Source of the DNA: Cercospora beticola | Taxonomy: Eukaryota; Ascomycota; Dothideomycetes; Mycosphaerellales; Mycosphaerellaceae | Assembly: GCF_033473495.1 (NCBI RefSeq) | Contig: NC_088939.1 | Span: 1 to 64,000 of the forward strand | Length of the DNA: 64,000 nt | Direction of reading: 5' to 3' | Part shown: positions 47,602-57,868 of the stretch, piece after piece | Position numbering within the stretch: the stretch's first letter is position 1 | Layout of the letters: every line of letters begins with the position of its first letter | The notes under the pieces: model-generated | Told to the model about the DNA's origin: nothing | The model's input: only the letters and a program-made list of their open reading frames with translations | Databases searched by the model: none | Translations under genes and position numbers: made by a program

Positions 47602-48729
47602 ATGTCAGGCCCGGATTCAAAGACGATCGGCAGCAACTGGAAGATTCTGCAGCAACGATTGGAGGCGGAGAAAAAGGCCAAAGGCGAGAGCAATGGGGTG
47701 AAGAGGAAGCGAGCGCCGGAAAAGTCGACGACTGCGTTCAAGAAGAAGAAGACGTTTGATTTCCAGTCTGCGAACGGGACGGCTTTGGGCAAGAGGCGGA
47801 AGATGGGCGGTGTCATGTCGACGGCGACGCCGGCGAAAGAGGTAGATCTGGTCAAAGAGCATGAGATACCCCAGGAGGATGTGGCAGCAGCATATGGGAC
47901 AACGAAGAAGCGAGCGTCATACACAGACGATGTCAACGGAGGGTTACATCCCACGCACAAGATCGGGAAATATGTCGCTCTCGATTGCGAAATGGTCGGC
48001 ACCGGACCTCCTCCCCATCTCGACAACGTCCTCGCACGAGCTTCTCTTGTCAACTTCCACGGCGAGCAAATCTACGACTCCTACGTCCAGCCTCCGCCCA
48101 AGGTCCGAATCGAGGACTACCGAACATATGTCTCAGGCATCAAGCCGCATCACCTGAAGCCAGGGTATGCGAGGACATTTGCGGAAGTGCAGAAAGATGT
48201 TGCGAAACTGCTCGATGGAAGGATACTGGTTGGCCACGCATTGCGGAATGACCTGAACGCACTGCTGTTGTCGCACCCAAAGAGTGATATGCGAGACACG
48301 TCGAGATATCCGAAGTTCAGGATCGAGAGCAAAGGGAAACCGCCCGCTTTGAGGAATCTGGCGAGGAGTGAGTTGGGGCTGGAGATTCAGACAGGAGAGC
48401 ACTCGTCAGTGGAGGATGCAAGGGCGACAATGTTATTGTTTCAGAAAGAGAAGAGAGGGTTCGAGGAGGAGAATCGGAAGAGGTTTGGGAATCGGAAACC
48501 CGGGGGTGTCAGAGAGAACACGAAGGACACGAAGGAGGATACTCCAGATGTGGAGGATGATGAGGAGCAGGACAAGGAGCCGGAGGAGGATGAGGATGAT
48601 CTGGATCTGTTGTCTGGAGAAGAGCTCGAGGAGGCTTTGGCAAAGGAAGCGAGTACTGCAGAAGGGAAGAAGACGCAAGCAAGCAAGAAAAAGAAGACGA
48701 AGAAGAAGAAGCGCACGAAGAGGAAGTGA
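47602..48729 (+). CDS. REX4: RNA exonuclease 4 (Rex4, DEDDh family)
   Basis: Single exon, 375 aa from the ATG at 47602; the frame is open to 47431, but the start before SNWKILQQRL matches the short N-terminus usual for Rex4. A lysine-rich N-terminal third is followed by the exonuclease domain: Exo I ALDCEMVGTG (about 125-134, catalytic Asp and Glu), Exo II LVGHALRNDL (about 210), Exo III HSSVEDARATM (about 267, His and Asp). An acidic EDEDDLDLLSGEELEE stretch and a strongly basic end (KKKKTKKKKRTKRK) follow, typical of nucleolar ribosome-biogenesis factors. Works in rRNA processing. Divergent from Esa1. Confidence 0.93.
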   Translation: MSGPDSKTIGSNWKILQQRLEAEKKAKGESNGVKRKRAPEKSTTAFKKKKTFDFQSANGTALGKRRKMGGVMSTATPAKEVDLVKEHEIPQEDVAAAYGTTKKRASYTDDVNGGLHPTHKIGKYVALDCEMVGTGPPPHLDNVLARASLVNFHGEQIYDSYVQPPPKVRIEDYRTYVSGIKPHHLKPGYARTFAEVQKDVAKLLDGRILVGHALRNDLNALLLSHPKSDMRDTSRYPKFRIESKGKPPALRNLARSELGLEIQTGEHSSVEDARATMLLFQKEKRGFEEENRKRFGNRKPGGVRENTKDTKEDTPDVEDDEEQDKEPEEDEDDLDLLSGEELEEALAKEASTAEGKKTQASKKKKTKKKKRTKRK

Positions 48730-49200
48730 GATGGAGCAAATTAGTCGTTGGGTGAACGCGTAGAAGGTTGTAATATGTGGATACGATACAAATCCAGGTC
48801 AAATCTGCATGTGCGCCTTCGATCGATACATCTTCAGGCTTAATCCAACTGTCGCCGTTCTTCCTGTTCTCCCAGAATGCCCTCGAGAAGCGGCCTGCGG
48901 ATAGAGCTTCCGGCGAAGCAGCCTCGTTCGCGCCATCAGGCCTCTGTTTGCTTCGACCGTTGGGCTAGGATCTCACGCTCCCGGGCTCACATGTGCAAAT
49001 GCACGTGCTGCTGCTTCTGAGGACTCTGCTTCACTTGCAGCGCGACCCACATCAGGAACTCGCGTTGTTCCTTCCACTTCCATTCTGCTTGCCGTCTGAC
49101 ACACGCACACTACCAGACAACAACTTTTCCCTCTCATCTCCTCAGAGCAAAAGACATCAACGATACCAACACCACAACTCGCGAAACCACGAAACACGAC
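48730..49200. other. Intergenic, start of the tandem array
   Basis: 3' end of Rex4 and promoter of the first array gene. Contains TTTGCTTC at about 48948, a motif recurring upstream of other members. Confidence 0.4.
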
Positions 49201-49734
49201 ATGGCGAACTCGAAGGACGACAGTCATACACTCCGTGAGCGGCTCGATGAGCTGCCACCAGAGCTCTGGGAGATGATTTATGATCTCACCTTCACTGCCG
49301 ACGCGAAAGTCCGACTTTACAGCCAGTTACCTGAACGTAAGGACAGCGAAAGATTGACTAGTGCTAAGCTTCACGAGTTGGCACAGGGGTACTCCAAGGA
49401 AATCGTCACAGTCAACGAGATACCGTACTTACTGCACGTTGATCGTGCAAGCAGAAATAAGTTTGCGCGATCCTTCTATGGCAATCCCGACTCGCTCTTT
49501 ATCGTCTCCAGATGCTCCAATCCTGGAGTGATCACGCATCTGAAGCTAGTCAAAAATATCCACATGGGTATCGATAGGTGGGGAGGTGGGATTGTCGACA
49601 GATACTGCAGGCGTGCCGTCGTAGAGTGGACTGGCAAATCCGAGCACAGTATTTGTTTCCTCTATCCCGAGGATATCGAAGCACTGTTGAAGAAGCGTGC
49701 TGGAATCGCCAACTCAGCTTCTGCTGGATTGTGA
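49201..49734 (+). CDS. LPxELY tandem family, member 1
   Basis: Single exon, 177 aa. Block 1: LRERLDELPPELWEMIYDLTFTADAKVRLY (shown here only in part as LPPELWEMIYDLTFTA). Block 2: PYLLHVDRASRNKFARSFYG. C-terminal block 3: EDIEALLKKRAGI. The shortest regular member and the one beside Rex4. Block 1 resembles the first helix of an F-box (LPxEL...I), which could bind Skp1, but a full F-box is not evident. No signal peptide or membrane helix, so probably intracellular. Confidence 0.8.
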   Translation: MANSKDDSHTLRERLDELPPELWEMIYDLTFTADAKVRLYSQLPERKDSERLTSAKLHELAQGYSKEIVTVNEIPYLLHVDRASRNKFARSFYGNPDSLFIVSRCSNPGVITHLKLVKNIHMGIDRWGGGIVDRYCRRAVVEWTGKSEHSICFLYPEDIEALLKKRAGIANSASAGL

Positions 49735-49938
49735 ACCACAATCTCACACAACTGAAGCTTCCGGCGGCAGCGTTTGCTTTGGCTTCACTTGAGGCTTTTC
49801 CAGCTTCATTTCGCGCACAGATGCCGGCGGCGCGTTGACACCGCGTCCTGACCACCACCCACTTCACTTTTCTTCACCACATTCCAACATCAGCACCAGC
49901 ACTCGCCCCTTTTGAATTCCGAGCACTCGACACGCATC

Positions 49939-50580
49939 ATGGCTCTCGACGACAACAGCAACACAAACAGTAACACCGGCAGCAATGGCAGCAGCACTGC
50001 GCACGGCATGCATGACAGTGGCTTCGGCAGTGGCAACTCCAGCCCCGAGCTCGAACTTCGCGAGCGGCTTGAGAACCTGCCTCAAGAGCTCTATAACTAC
50101 ATCTACGACCTCACGTTCACCGCAGAGGCAAAGATACGCATCTACACCTATGACGAAGACCGTGGTCGAGTCCCCGCTCAACTACGCGATGCCATGAAGC
50201 ATTACTCCAAGCGAGTTGTTACAGTCCATGAGAGACCTCCACATCTGCTGCACGTGGACCGCGCAAGCAGACAGAATTTCGCAAAGTCCTTCTATGGGAA
50301 TCCCGACTCGATTTTCATTTTTTCTGTTGGCTGCTCATTCCCTGCCAGAGACAACCCGTTCATAAGTCTCATGAAGGATGTCCGCTTGGTCCTATGGTGC
50401 AATTCCACAGTTCCCTCCCGTTACGGAAGGAAACGCATCGCAAAATGGGCTGGAATCTCCACCGAAAGCATTGGTTTGATCTTCTACAAGGACATTCCGG
50501 CGCTCGTGAAAAAGCGTATCGGAGGTGTTGAGAAGGCTGTTGAAAAGTCTGCAGCCGAAGTCATCGACTTGACCATCTGA
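49939..50580 (+). CDS. LPxELY tandem family, member 2, with C-terminal SUMO-binding-like motif
   Basis: Single exon, 213 aa. The start at 49939 (MALDDNSN) is chosen because members 3-6 start the same way (MAT, MAS, MAH) after a similar CATCATGG context. An Asn/Ser/Gly-rich leader, then block 1 (LPQELYNYIYDLTFTAEAK) and block 2 (PHLLHVDRASRQNFAKSFYG), block 3 DIPALVKKRIG. It ends in AAEVIDLTI; VIDLT is a classical SUMO-interacting core. Confidence 0.8.
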   Translation: MALDDNSNTNSNTGSNGSSTAHGMHDSGFGSGNSSPELELRERLENLPQELYNYIYDLTFTAEAKIRIYTYDEDRGRVPAQLRDAMKHYSKRVVTVHERPPHLLHVDRASRQNFAKSFYGNPDSIFIFSVGCSFPARDNPFISLMKDVRLVLWCNSTVPSRYGRKRIAKWAGISTESIGLIFYKDIPALVKKRIGGVEKAVEKSAAEVIDLTI

Positions 50581-50751
50581 GATTCCAACGGCAGCGCCCG
50601 CCGTTGGTTCACCTGACTCTTTTGTGTGCTTCAGCGCGCTGACTCCCGGCCCACATATCGACTCTGCGACTGCCCCTAATCAGCAACTTTCTTGTCTTCA
50701 CCACATCCCACCCATCACTCTCGCAACGCGAGATCGCATCCTACACGCATC

Positions 50752-51438
50752 ATGGCGACCGATGGCGGGAGCGAAGACGAACCCGAGCACGACGGAAGCA
50801 CCGATGGCGAAGCCAGGAGCGAACTCACCAGCAGCGCCGGCACCGACACTCTCGAACTCCGCGAACGCCTCGAAAGCCTTCCACAAGAGCTCTACAACCA
50901 CATCTACGACTTCACCTTCACAGCGACCTCAAGAATCCGAATCTTTGGCATCTCACCATGGGCGCGCTTCTACCTCACTACATCAGTTCTTCCAGACACG
51001 GCCTCTCGGCGAGTTGTTACATTCGATGAAAGACTGCCGAGCATGCTTCGTGTCGACCGCGCTAGCAGGAAGAAGTTTGCAGACTCCTACTTCGGCGGCG
51101 AAGACTCTACTTTCATATTCTATGTCGGGTATGAAATGCGCGATTACGACTTGCGTCACTACTTTGAGGGAATTCCCGACTTCCGCAAGCTCATCAAGAA
51201 TGTCTTCTGGAGTTCTGAAGCCAAGCATCACGTCCGGTCATTCATGGACTCGAAGGTGGCTGGGCGCTTCCACGAGTACTGGTTGGAGAAGTCTCCAGAA
51301 AGCTTCAAGTTTCTGACATACAACGAGGTCGAGGCACTTGTGAAGAAGCGCGCTGGGATAGCTGATGAGGACGAGTCGGACATAAGTCTCCGCACCACGA
51401 CGCTCACTGGCTCGAATCAAGCAGAGCACGAGGACTGA
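50752..51438 (+). CDS. LPxELY tandem family, member 3
   Basis: Single exon, 228 aa. Acidic, Gly/Ser/Thr-rich leader (about 40 residues), block 1 LPQELYNHIYDFTFTATSR, block 2 PSMLRVDRASRKKFADSYFGG, then block 3 NEVEALVKKRAGI and a 25-residue acidic tail. Its upstream sequence shares ACACGCATCATGG with member 2, a sign of recent common origin of the promoter ends. Confidence 0.8.
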   Translation: MATDGGSEDEPEHDGSTDGEARSELTSSAGTDTLELRERLESLPQELYNHIYDFTFTATSRIRIFGISPWARFYLTTSVLPDTASRRVVTFDERLPSMLRVDRASRKKFADSYFGGEDSTFIFYVGYEMRDYDLRHYFEGIPDFRKLIKNVFWSSEAKHHVRSFMDSKVAGRFHEYWLEKSPESFKFLTYNEVEALVKKRAGIADEDESDISLRTTTLTGSNQAEHED

Positions 51439-51855
51439 CATGGGGCGCACATCAAGCAGCGAGACATACAGCTAGTGGGTACAGACATCGGTTGAGCGCG
51501 CAAGGCCAGACAACAGGACAGTCGGGTCGGAAGCTGCTTCATCCAGAAACTGCTTAAAGTCATGATAGCAGCTACAATCCGTACTCATCTACGTACTCCC
51601 CACTAAGCCATCACCTCTGTCTCATCCTTCTTCTCGAATTCTCCTTTGCCGTTCTGAAGCAGGACCGCCAACCGAGCGCCTAAAAGTGTCTGCTGATGAG
51701 TCACAGCCCGTTCGCTGCCTGTTTTGCTTCGAAACGTTTCCAGCCACAGCTCCACATTGTGACTGACTTTGCAGACTCACTTCCCTTCGCCGCAGCGTTT
51801 CCATCATCGTCGATAACGTTCAGACAGGGCACAGCGCTCTCAACCCGCTTCCCTC
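51439..51855. other. Intergenic within the array
   Basis: Contains TTTTGCTTCG at about 51718, the recurring upstream motif. No gene. Confidence 0.35.
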
Positions 51856-52635
51856 ATGGCCGGGACTTTCGCGTGCAACATGGCTAGCCACGATAGCGAG
51901 AACTGCGACAACGATTGCGCCGCTCTCAAACTTCGGCAACACCTCAGCAGACTGCCTCAGGAACTTTACGACGAGATCTACGACCTGACCTTCACCGCCG
52001 AGTCGAAGATTCGAGTTTACACCAAGTACGGGAGATGGCTCGCCAATCTGCGGCCACCTGCGCCACATGTGTTCTCTGATCGCGACACCACTTTCCGGGG
52101 GAAATTGCCTCCTGGCTTCCCTGTGCCTCCCAAAAATGTCTTCGAGCGGGAACATATCTTCAACGAGCAGCTGCCACCTGTCTTGCAGGCAGACCGCGCC
52201 GACCGGAACGCGTTCTCGTTGATCTTTTTCGGCGAACGTGACTCAGACTGGGAGCCTTCTGAATCTGCAAAGATCCCAATGCAAGCTCTGGACCGAGTTC
52301 TCTCATTCAACGAACTACCGCATCTCTTGCATGTGGATCGTGCCAGCCGGCAAAAGTTTGCAGAGTCGTTCTTCGGCAATCAAGACTCAGTCTTCATGTT
52401 CTGGTGGACTGAAGATTACAAAATATGCATTCATAAGGACCATGTGCGACTCATGAGAGACATTCGCTTTGCGGTTTCAAGGCAATTTCACAAGACTTCC
52501 CTCCCCATCGCTAAATACTTGCAACGTACCGTGTTCCGGTGCATTGGCGACCGCTTTGATATGATATCGAATGAGGAGATCGTGGAGTTGGTAAACCAGA
52601 GGATTGGGGTCATCGATGGAGATGGAGTTGAATGA
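51856..52635 (+). CDS. LPxELY tandem family, member 4, with duplicated block 2
   Basis: Single exon, 259 aa; a start at 51880 (MASHDSEN, 251 aa) would match the other members better. Block 1 LPQELYDEIYDLTFTAESK. Block 2 occurs twice: FNEQLPPVLQADRADRNAF with FFGERDS (about residues 102-135) and FNELPHLLHVDRASRQKF with FFGNQDS (about 151-185). The first copy is the more diverged. Block 3 is EEIVELVNQRIGV. The extra about 50 residues explain its greater length. Confidence 0.8.
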   Translation: MAGTFACNMASHDSENCDNDCAALKLRQHLSRLPQELYDEIYDLTFTAESKIRVYTKYGRWLANLRPPAPHVFSDRDTTFRGKLPPGFPVPPKNVFEREHIFNEQLPPVLQADRADRNAFSLIFFGERDSDWEPSESAKIPMQALDRVLSFNELPHLLHVDRASRQKFAESFFGNQDSVFMFWWTEDYKICIHKDHVRLMRDIRFAVSRQFHKTSLPIAKYLQRTVFRCIGDRFDMISNEEIVELVNQRIGVIDGDGVE

Positions 52636-53279
52636 GCTTCTCGAGCTGATGGATTGCTGCTTGCGGGAGGACTGGGCGCGAGGGGAGATAAGGGCCAGAG
52701 ATGGATTGATGGGACATGTGTGACTGAGTACATAACACGCGGATAGATCGCTCCACTGAAGGCACCTGGGCAGAGGTCCAGAGAGTGGTGTTCTTGCATC
52801 CTCTGACCGCTCCGCTCGAGTCGAGTCGCAGCTTCTGTAGAGATTTCACCCGATCACGTCCGTACGCAGGAACAAATACAACTATGTTTATTCTGTCTCT
52901 TGATGAGCCTCGCACCGCTAGTAAGGTCTATCTCATACCCGGATGCTGCCTGAGGCGCTTAGCCAGGCTCGCTCTTGCGGAGTTGCGGCGGAAGCACACC
53001 ACCACGACCTTCTGGAGCGAATTACGGGTCTAAGCAGGAGATAGTGGTAAAGCATACCAACTAATGAGGCCTTTTTAAGGTTCGCGCTGGCGCTCCACGT
53101 AATTGTTCCATGTCGTCTGCTGACTGTTGCCTGGACGTCTTGGCATTCACATGCGTCGGTCCGTCTTGGCAAGGACGCAGCCCCAATTGCAACTTCTACT
53201 ACAAACTCCATCTTCTTCAATCACACTGAACAGTCCTTCAACAAAATTCCCTTGGCACGCAGTACACCGCTTCCATATC
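52636..53279. other. Intergenic within the array
   Basis: No gene or repeat recognised; a minus frame of about 100 codons here overlaps the 3' end of member 4 and lacks support. Confidence 0.35.
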
Positions 53280-53931
53280 ATGGCCAGCGACAGCGACAAC
53301 GGTGACGGCAACGGCGACGACAGCCTCAAACTCCGCGAGCTCATCGAGGGGCTACCACAGGAGCTCCAGGACATCATCTATGACATGACCTTTACCGCTG
53401 ATCCAAAGGTCCACATCTGCGCCTGGAAACGATACGTCCGTGACCCAAAGCTCAAAGACGCATTTGCTGAATACTCCGCTCGCGTGGTCGAATTCAACAA
53501 ACAACTGCACCCTCATCTGTTGTGGGTCGATCGCCACAGCCGACAGAAGTTCGCTTCGTCCTACTACGGTCGTGATTCCGTCTTTGTAATTTATGGGGGC
53601 ACTCAATGGCACTTTTTCAGCCGCCTGGGGAGCCACAGGGATCTCATTCACGAGGCACGCATGGTCACACTGACGGACAGCTGCTTTCCACAGGTGTTAC
53701 CAGAGTTTATGTGGAGGTATACACTTGTGGGTGGTGGAATGGACCCGGCATTCGCCAGTCGAATCATCTTCAATAAGCACGACGAGGTGCTCAAATTGGT
53801 CAAGCAGCGCGCTGGTATTCCGACAGAAGGTGAGTCAAGAGGAGTGGTTCTTTAAACACGGTGCTGATATCTCTGTAGATGCTGAAGTAAGCGAGACAAC
53901 ATCGGAGGGAGAGGAGAAGGCTGAGGACTGA
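53280..53931 (+). CDS. LPxELY tandem family, member 5, two exons
   Basis: join(53280..53829,53879..53931), 200 aa. The 49-bp intron (GTGAGT to TAG) follows block 3 (KLVKQRAGIPTEG); splicing adds an acidic tail (DAEVSETTSEGEEKAED). Without splicing the frame stops at 53855. Block 1 LPQELQDIIYDMTFTADPK lacks the Tyr after LPQEL; block 2 PHLLWVDRHSRQKFASSYYG. The position of the intron equals that in member 9. Confidence 0.75.
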
Positions 53932-54375
53932 GCACAGGCGTGGAGAGAACGGTGGTGCTTGATGGCCGCAGCAGTAATCTGCTTTGGAGCGAGACACTCA
54001 TGCATCGTCACACGTGGAAGAGGAAAATGGCGTGCCCACGCTCAGAGGAGCACCATAGACGAGCTTGCAATCAATGCTCTACGTTCCAAAGAGCAATGCC
54101 ATAGCTTTCCTGTGCCTTTCTCTGAACCTGTTCCTTCCCTCCAGTGTGAGTCGACTGAGGCAGTGTTCCGGAAGTGCCCGCTTCCGGCTGTTTGTCATCT
54201 CGCGCAATCCGTTCATCGTTCACTTTCACTGCCTTCGCGGCACGTGCACGTGCAACCGAGACTTCGCGCAGCACTCTTGCCGCGGTCCATCCTCGTCTTC
54301 TGTCCTTCACACACCTTCACAGCCACAACAGCTTGTCACCAATTTATTGGCCAGAGCCGCCACTCAACGCGCACC
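53932..54375. other. Intergenic within the array
   Basis: Open in frame with member 6 but without coding-like content; probably promoter and leader. Confidence 0.35.
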
Positions 54376-55131
54376 ATGGCTCACAGCAAGAGCGAAGACG
54401 AGAGCGGAGAGAAGTGCGACAAGGATATCAAGAAGATCAACAAGATGCATGGAATTGACGAGAAGGTCGAGGAGAGTGTCGAGGAGAGCGTCGAGGAGAG
54501 CGTCGGGTGGAGAATCGAGAAGAACGAAGATGGCAGCGACCAGGCCGATCGGCTCGAAGACACGAGTGACGAGCAAAATGAGCAGAGCGACAACTCACTC
54601 CTACTCCGCGACCACCTCGAGGGCCTTCCGCAGGAACTTTACGATTACATTTACGACTTGACCTTCACTGCCGCCCGAAAACGCTGCATCTACCTCCCTT
54701 GGACTTTTACTGGCAGGTACGACAGGGGTCTTGGGATGCTCTCGATCAATGAGAAGCTGCCGCATCTCCTACACGTTGATCGCCGAAGCCGGGAGAAGTT
54801 CGCTCGATTGTACTTCGGCGATCCGAAATCCATTTTGGTCATTCATGGTGGCGCCATAAGGAATGTGCACATCGAAAGCCAGCATCTAGAGCTCATACCT
54901 GAGCTCGTCTTCATTCGCGGGGGCCGCTCATGGGACCACGCATATGATGACCGAGCAAGACAGGACATGGTTGCTCACGGGTTTGGAGCTGCTGTGGTGG
55001 AGAAGTTTGAGTTCATGTCTCCAACGGAGTTCGTTGCCCGCTACAAGGCCCAGGCTCGCAGAGAGAGGAAGGCAGAAGCAAGGCGAAAGAGTAGACAATC
55101 GCTTCCTCACGCAGTCGTCGACGGGCCATAA
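54376..55131 (+). CDS. LPxELY tandem family, member 6, with EESV repeat leader
   Basis: Single exon, 251 aa. A long charged leader (about 70 residues) contains three VEES-type repeats encoded by 12-bp units near 54470-54510. Then block 1 LPQELYDYIYDLTFTAARK, block 2 PHLLHVDRRSREKFARLYFG, and a basic tail (RRERKAEARRKSRQ). The start at 54376 is chosen over the longer upstream frame because MAHSKSED follows the context seen in other members. Confidence 0.78.
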   Translation: MAHSKSEDESGEKCDKDIKKINKMHGIDEKVEESVEESVEESVGWRIEKNEDGSDQADRLEDTSDEQNEQSDNSLLLRDHLEGLPQELYDYIYDLTFTAARKRCIYLPWTFTGRYDRGLGMLSINEKLPHLLHVDRRSREKFARLYFGDPKSILVIHGGAIRNVHIESQHLELIPELVFIRGGRSWDHAYDDRARQDMVAHGFGAAVVEKFEFMSPTEFVARYKAQARRERKAEARRKSRQSLPHAVVDGP

Positions 55132-55630
55132 CAACGCCGCTGTGTGAACGGACTGAATCAGCCCGTGGCGAAGCTGAGACAGGAAAAAATCGCCAGCTGG
55201 AGTCGAGTGGCATGGCGAAAGTCCGTGCCTTGAAGTCAATACCAGAAGCCTGAACTGTCGAGAGAGCAGATAGTTGGCTGCCGGCAGTCGACTTGCATAG
55301 CAAATGTAGCCGAGCTTGAAATATGGGCTGTACAGGACACAGATACTACTCACGATCTTTCCACTTTCCCCCAGTGAAAGCGGGATCCGTCCTCCATCTC
55401 TGCCTGTCTGCCTGATTTTCGCTTCCCAGCGTGCCCGTTTCCACTTCCCTGTGCTGCACCGTTTGTTTGCTTCACTTCAGTTCATGCATGTGCACTTCAG
55501 CCTTGGCAAGAGCACCGCGCGCTTTCCACCACAGACCTGGTCCTCCACCTCGACCACACTCGCAAATCTGTTCACACTCCACAACATCAACATCAACCCG
55601 TGCCGTGTCGCCAGTCTTGTTACGCGCGCC
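55132..55630. other. Intergenic within the array
   Basis: Carries GTTTGCTTCAC at about 55463, the recurring upstream motif, 168 bp before the start. Confidence 0.35.
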
Positions 55631-56287
55631 ATGGCCACCAAGCAGAGTGGCGTCGACCGCAATGACGATGGCGGCAAGCTCGACAGCGCCCTCCAGCTGC
55701 ACAACCACATGCAGGCTCTCCCGCAGGAGCTCTTCGACCGCATTGACGACCTCACCGTCACCGCCGACAGCAAGATCCGAATCTATGCCATTGGAAAAGA
55801 CATCAAAGAGCTGAAGGATATGACTGCTGTACCAGACCATTTCGACATACACATTCCCGTCAACGAGAGGCTACCGCCGCTTTTCCACGTGGATCGCCAG
55901 AGCCGCCAGAAGTTCGCAGAATCATATTTCGGTCATCCGGAATCCCTCTTTGTCTTCTACGGCGCCAGTGTGGGGAGAATGTGCTTTGAGTCCAGCCATT
56001 TGAGACTGATCTCACACCCTCACTACATCTATCCGAGCTCGAGACGGTACATGTGGCCAATTTCGTGCGAGCACATTCTATTTGAACTAGGATGGGAGCG
56101 AGATACGGCAATGAGATCGCAGTCTCTCACTAAGTGGGAGTTGCCGGAGCTGCTAGACGAGCATCTTTGGGGCAAGAATTCTGGTGTGATGGAGCAGGCC
56201 ATTCAACCAGATTTCGCTGGTACGATTGACGAGCAACTTCGACAGAGAGCAAGACTGACTATCCTTACAGATGATGGACAGACCTGA
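55631..56287 (+). CDS. LPxELY tandem family, member 7
   Basis: Single exon, 218 aa. Block 1 is diverged: LPQELFDRIDDLTVTADSK, with Phe for Tyr and Val for Phe. Block 2 PPLFHVDRQSRQKFAESYFG is close to consensus. The C-terminal third differs from the other members and has no clear block 3. Confidence 0.78.
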   Translation: MATKQSGVDRNDDGGKLDSALQLHNHMQALPQELFDRIDDLTVTADSKIRIYAIGKDIKELKDMTAVPDHFDIHIPVNERLPPLFHVDRQSRQKFAESYFGHPESLFVFYGASVGRMCFESSHLRLISHPHYIYPSSRRYMWPISCEHILFELGWERDTAMRSQSLTKWELPELLDEHLWGKNSGVMEQAIQPDFAGTIDEQLRQRARLTILTDDGQT

Positions 56288-56831
56288 CGGGCGAGTATAC
56301 TAGGGCACATTCAGCACGAGATCTGAAGAAGGGCTGCAGAAGAGCAGGAGGCACAGAGGGAGTTGGCACCGAAAGGCTTGAGCAGCGACATAGCATCCAT
56401 CGGCATTTTACGGCCATTGGAGTACGATCCTGTAACTACGAGTGTAGAGTCGGAGTCTCTACCACGAGCCTGAGTCTCAAGTTTCACTCTGCTTCAATCC
56501 GTCTCTCAGCGGCATTACTCCCGCCAGCGCAGTACGATTCTATAGTTGCAAGTGAGAGGGTTGCCGTTTCCACGAGGATTCTAAGCTCGAGCCTTCATTT
56601 GGCTTGAACGTGCAAAGGTTGACTGACAGCAGCTTCCGGAAGCGTTTGAGTTCTCCTTCACTTAGCAATTTGTTTTGTTTGTTGCGGCTCCGGGCCTCTC
56701 CGCGCGCCGCACGCCAATATTTGTCTAGCACGGGGTCACTCACATCAACCTGACCTTTTACCACCTTATTTCCTTCGCGTCCCCACCACAACCTCTTCCT
56801 CCAGTGCGCCGCGCACTGATCGACCTGCGCT
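56288..56831. other. Intergenic within the array, with an ~85-bp direct repeat
   Basis: Two diverged copies start at about 56399 and 56508 (shared CGGCATT, AGTACGAT, CACGAG). TTTGTTTGTTGC near 56676 may be a variant of the upstream motif. Confidence 0.35.
56399..56590. repeat. Diverged ~85-bp direct repeat pair
   Basis: Copies at about 56399-56481 and 56508-56590 with shared blocks in the same order, 109 bp apart. Short and degenerate; found by eye. Confidence 0.4.
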
Positions 56832-57398
56832 ATGACTCGCAAGAAGAACCGCTACAACAACCACGAGAACCGCCGCAGCAGCGCCAGCAATGGCACCAAC
56901 AGTCTCGAGCTCCGCAACCTCCTCGAGAGCCTCCCACAAGAACTCTACAACCACATCTACGACTTGACGTTCACAGCTGAAGTCAAACTGCGGTTCTACT
57001 CTATGAAGCGCGAGATGGGGCTCTTGCAGCTGGAAGAGTTAGCAGCGACATATCCAGAGCGGGTCGTTACGATCAACGAGAAGCCGCCGCATTTGCTCCA
57101 CGTGGATCGAAAAAGCAGGGCCAAGTTCGCCGCATCATATTTCGGTGGGGAGTCTGTCTTTGTGGTCGTGAGCCCAAATCGATACGGCGCATGCTTCTCA
57201 CACAGCCATTTGGAGCTCATCCGTGCCCCTCACTATGTATTCAATACGGGACATCGGGAGGTCCTAGGCAAAGATCACATTTTCAGACGATTTCTGAGTG
57301 AAGAGCCCGCAGGGGAGGCTTACGCGGATCGAGTTGTCTTCGCCTCGCTGGATGAGATCGTCGAGATCATAAAGCAGTATGCTGGCGCGATGGAATAA
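56832..57398 (+). CDS. LPxELY tandem family, member 8
   Basis: Single coding exon, 188 aa. A basic and Asn-rich leader (MTRKKNRYNNHENRR), block 1 LPQELYNHIYDLTFTAEVK, block 2 PHLLHVDRKSRAKFAASYFGG, block 3 DEIVEIIKQYAGA. The stop codon sits one base before an intron-like sequence (57400-57447, GTACGT to TAG, with a GCTAAC branch), the same position as the coding intron of members 5 and 9, so an intron appears to remain in the 3' untranslated region. Confidence 0.8.
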   Translation: MTRKKNRYNNHENRRSSASNGTNSLELRNLLESLPQELYNHIYDLTFTAEVKLRFYSMKREMGLLQLEELAATYPERVVTINEKPPHLLHVDRKSRAKFAASYFGGESVFVVVSPNRYGACFSHSHLELIRAPHYVFNTGHREVLGKDHIFRRFLSEEPAGEAYADRVVFASLDEIVEIIKQYAGAME

Positions 57399-57868
57399 GG
57401 TACGTCTCGTCTGACGATCAAATCTATCACTGCGCTAACTGACTTAGTCAATCAATACTGAGAGACGAGCCGGCCGGTGCAGTACGGACAACAGAGCAAG
57501 GGGATAGGGTCTCTATCGCGAGCACGAAAGGACTCGGTGATAGAACATTCAGTCACGGCTTGTCTTCCTGCCGCAGCTTGACTGCTATATTCATGTGATC
57601 GAGTCCATACAACTGATATGCTCATGAAAATTAGCTTCAGCATTCACCCATTACCCTCAACCGCCTGACGTGCCTCATCGGGGGCGCCCGAGTCCCCATC
57701 CACTCCCGCATTTTGTTGTACTTGCTGCAGGTCGTGTACCTCCGTCCTCTTACATCGTCAGCTCTTCGTTGCCCCCACCTCCTTTGACTCGACCTTTCTT
57801 CCGCATCGTCAGAATCCACAGTCGTGTCGTGCATGCTTCGCCGCGCAAGGTGCTGTTCCACATGCGCC

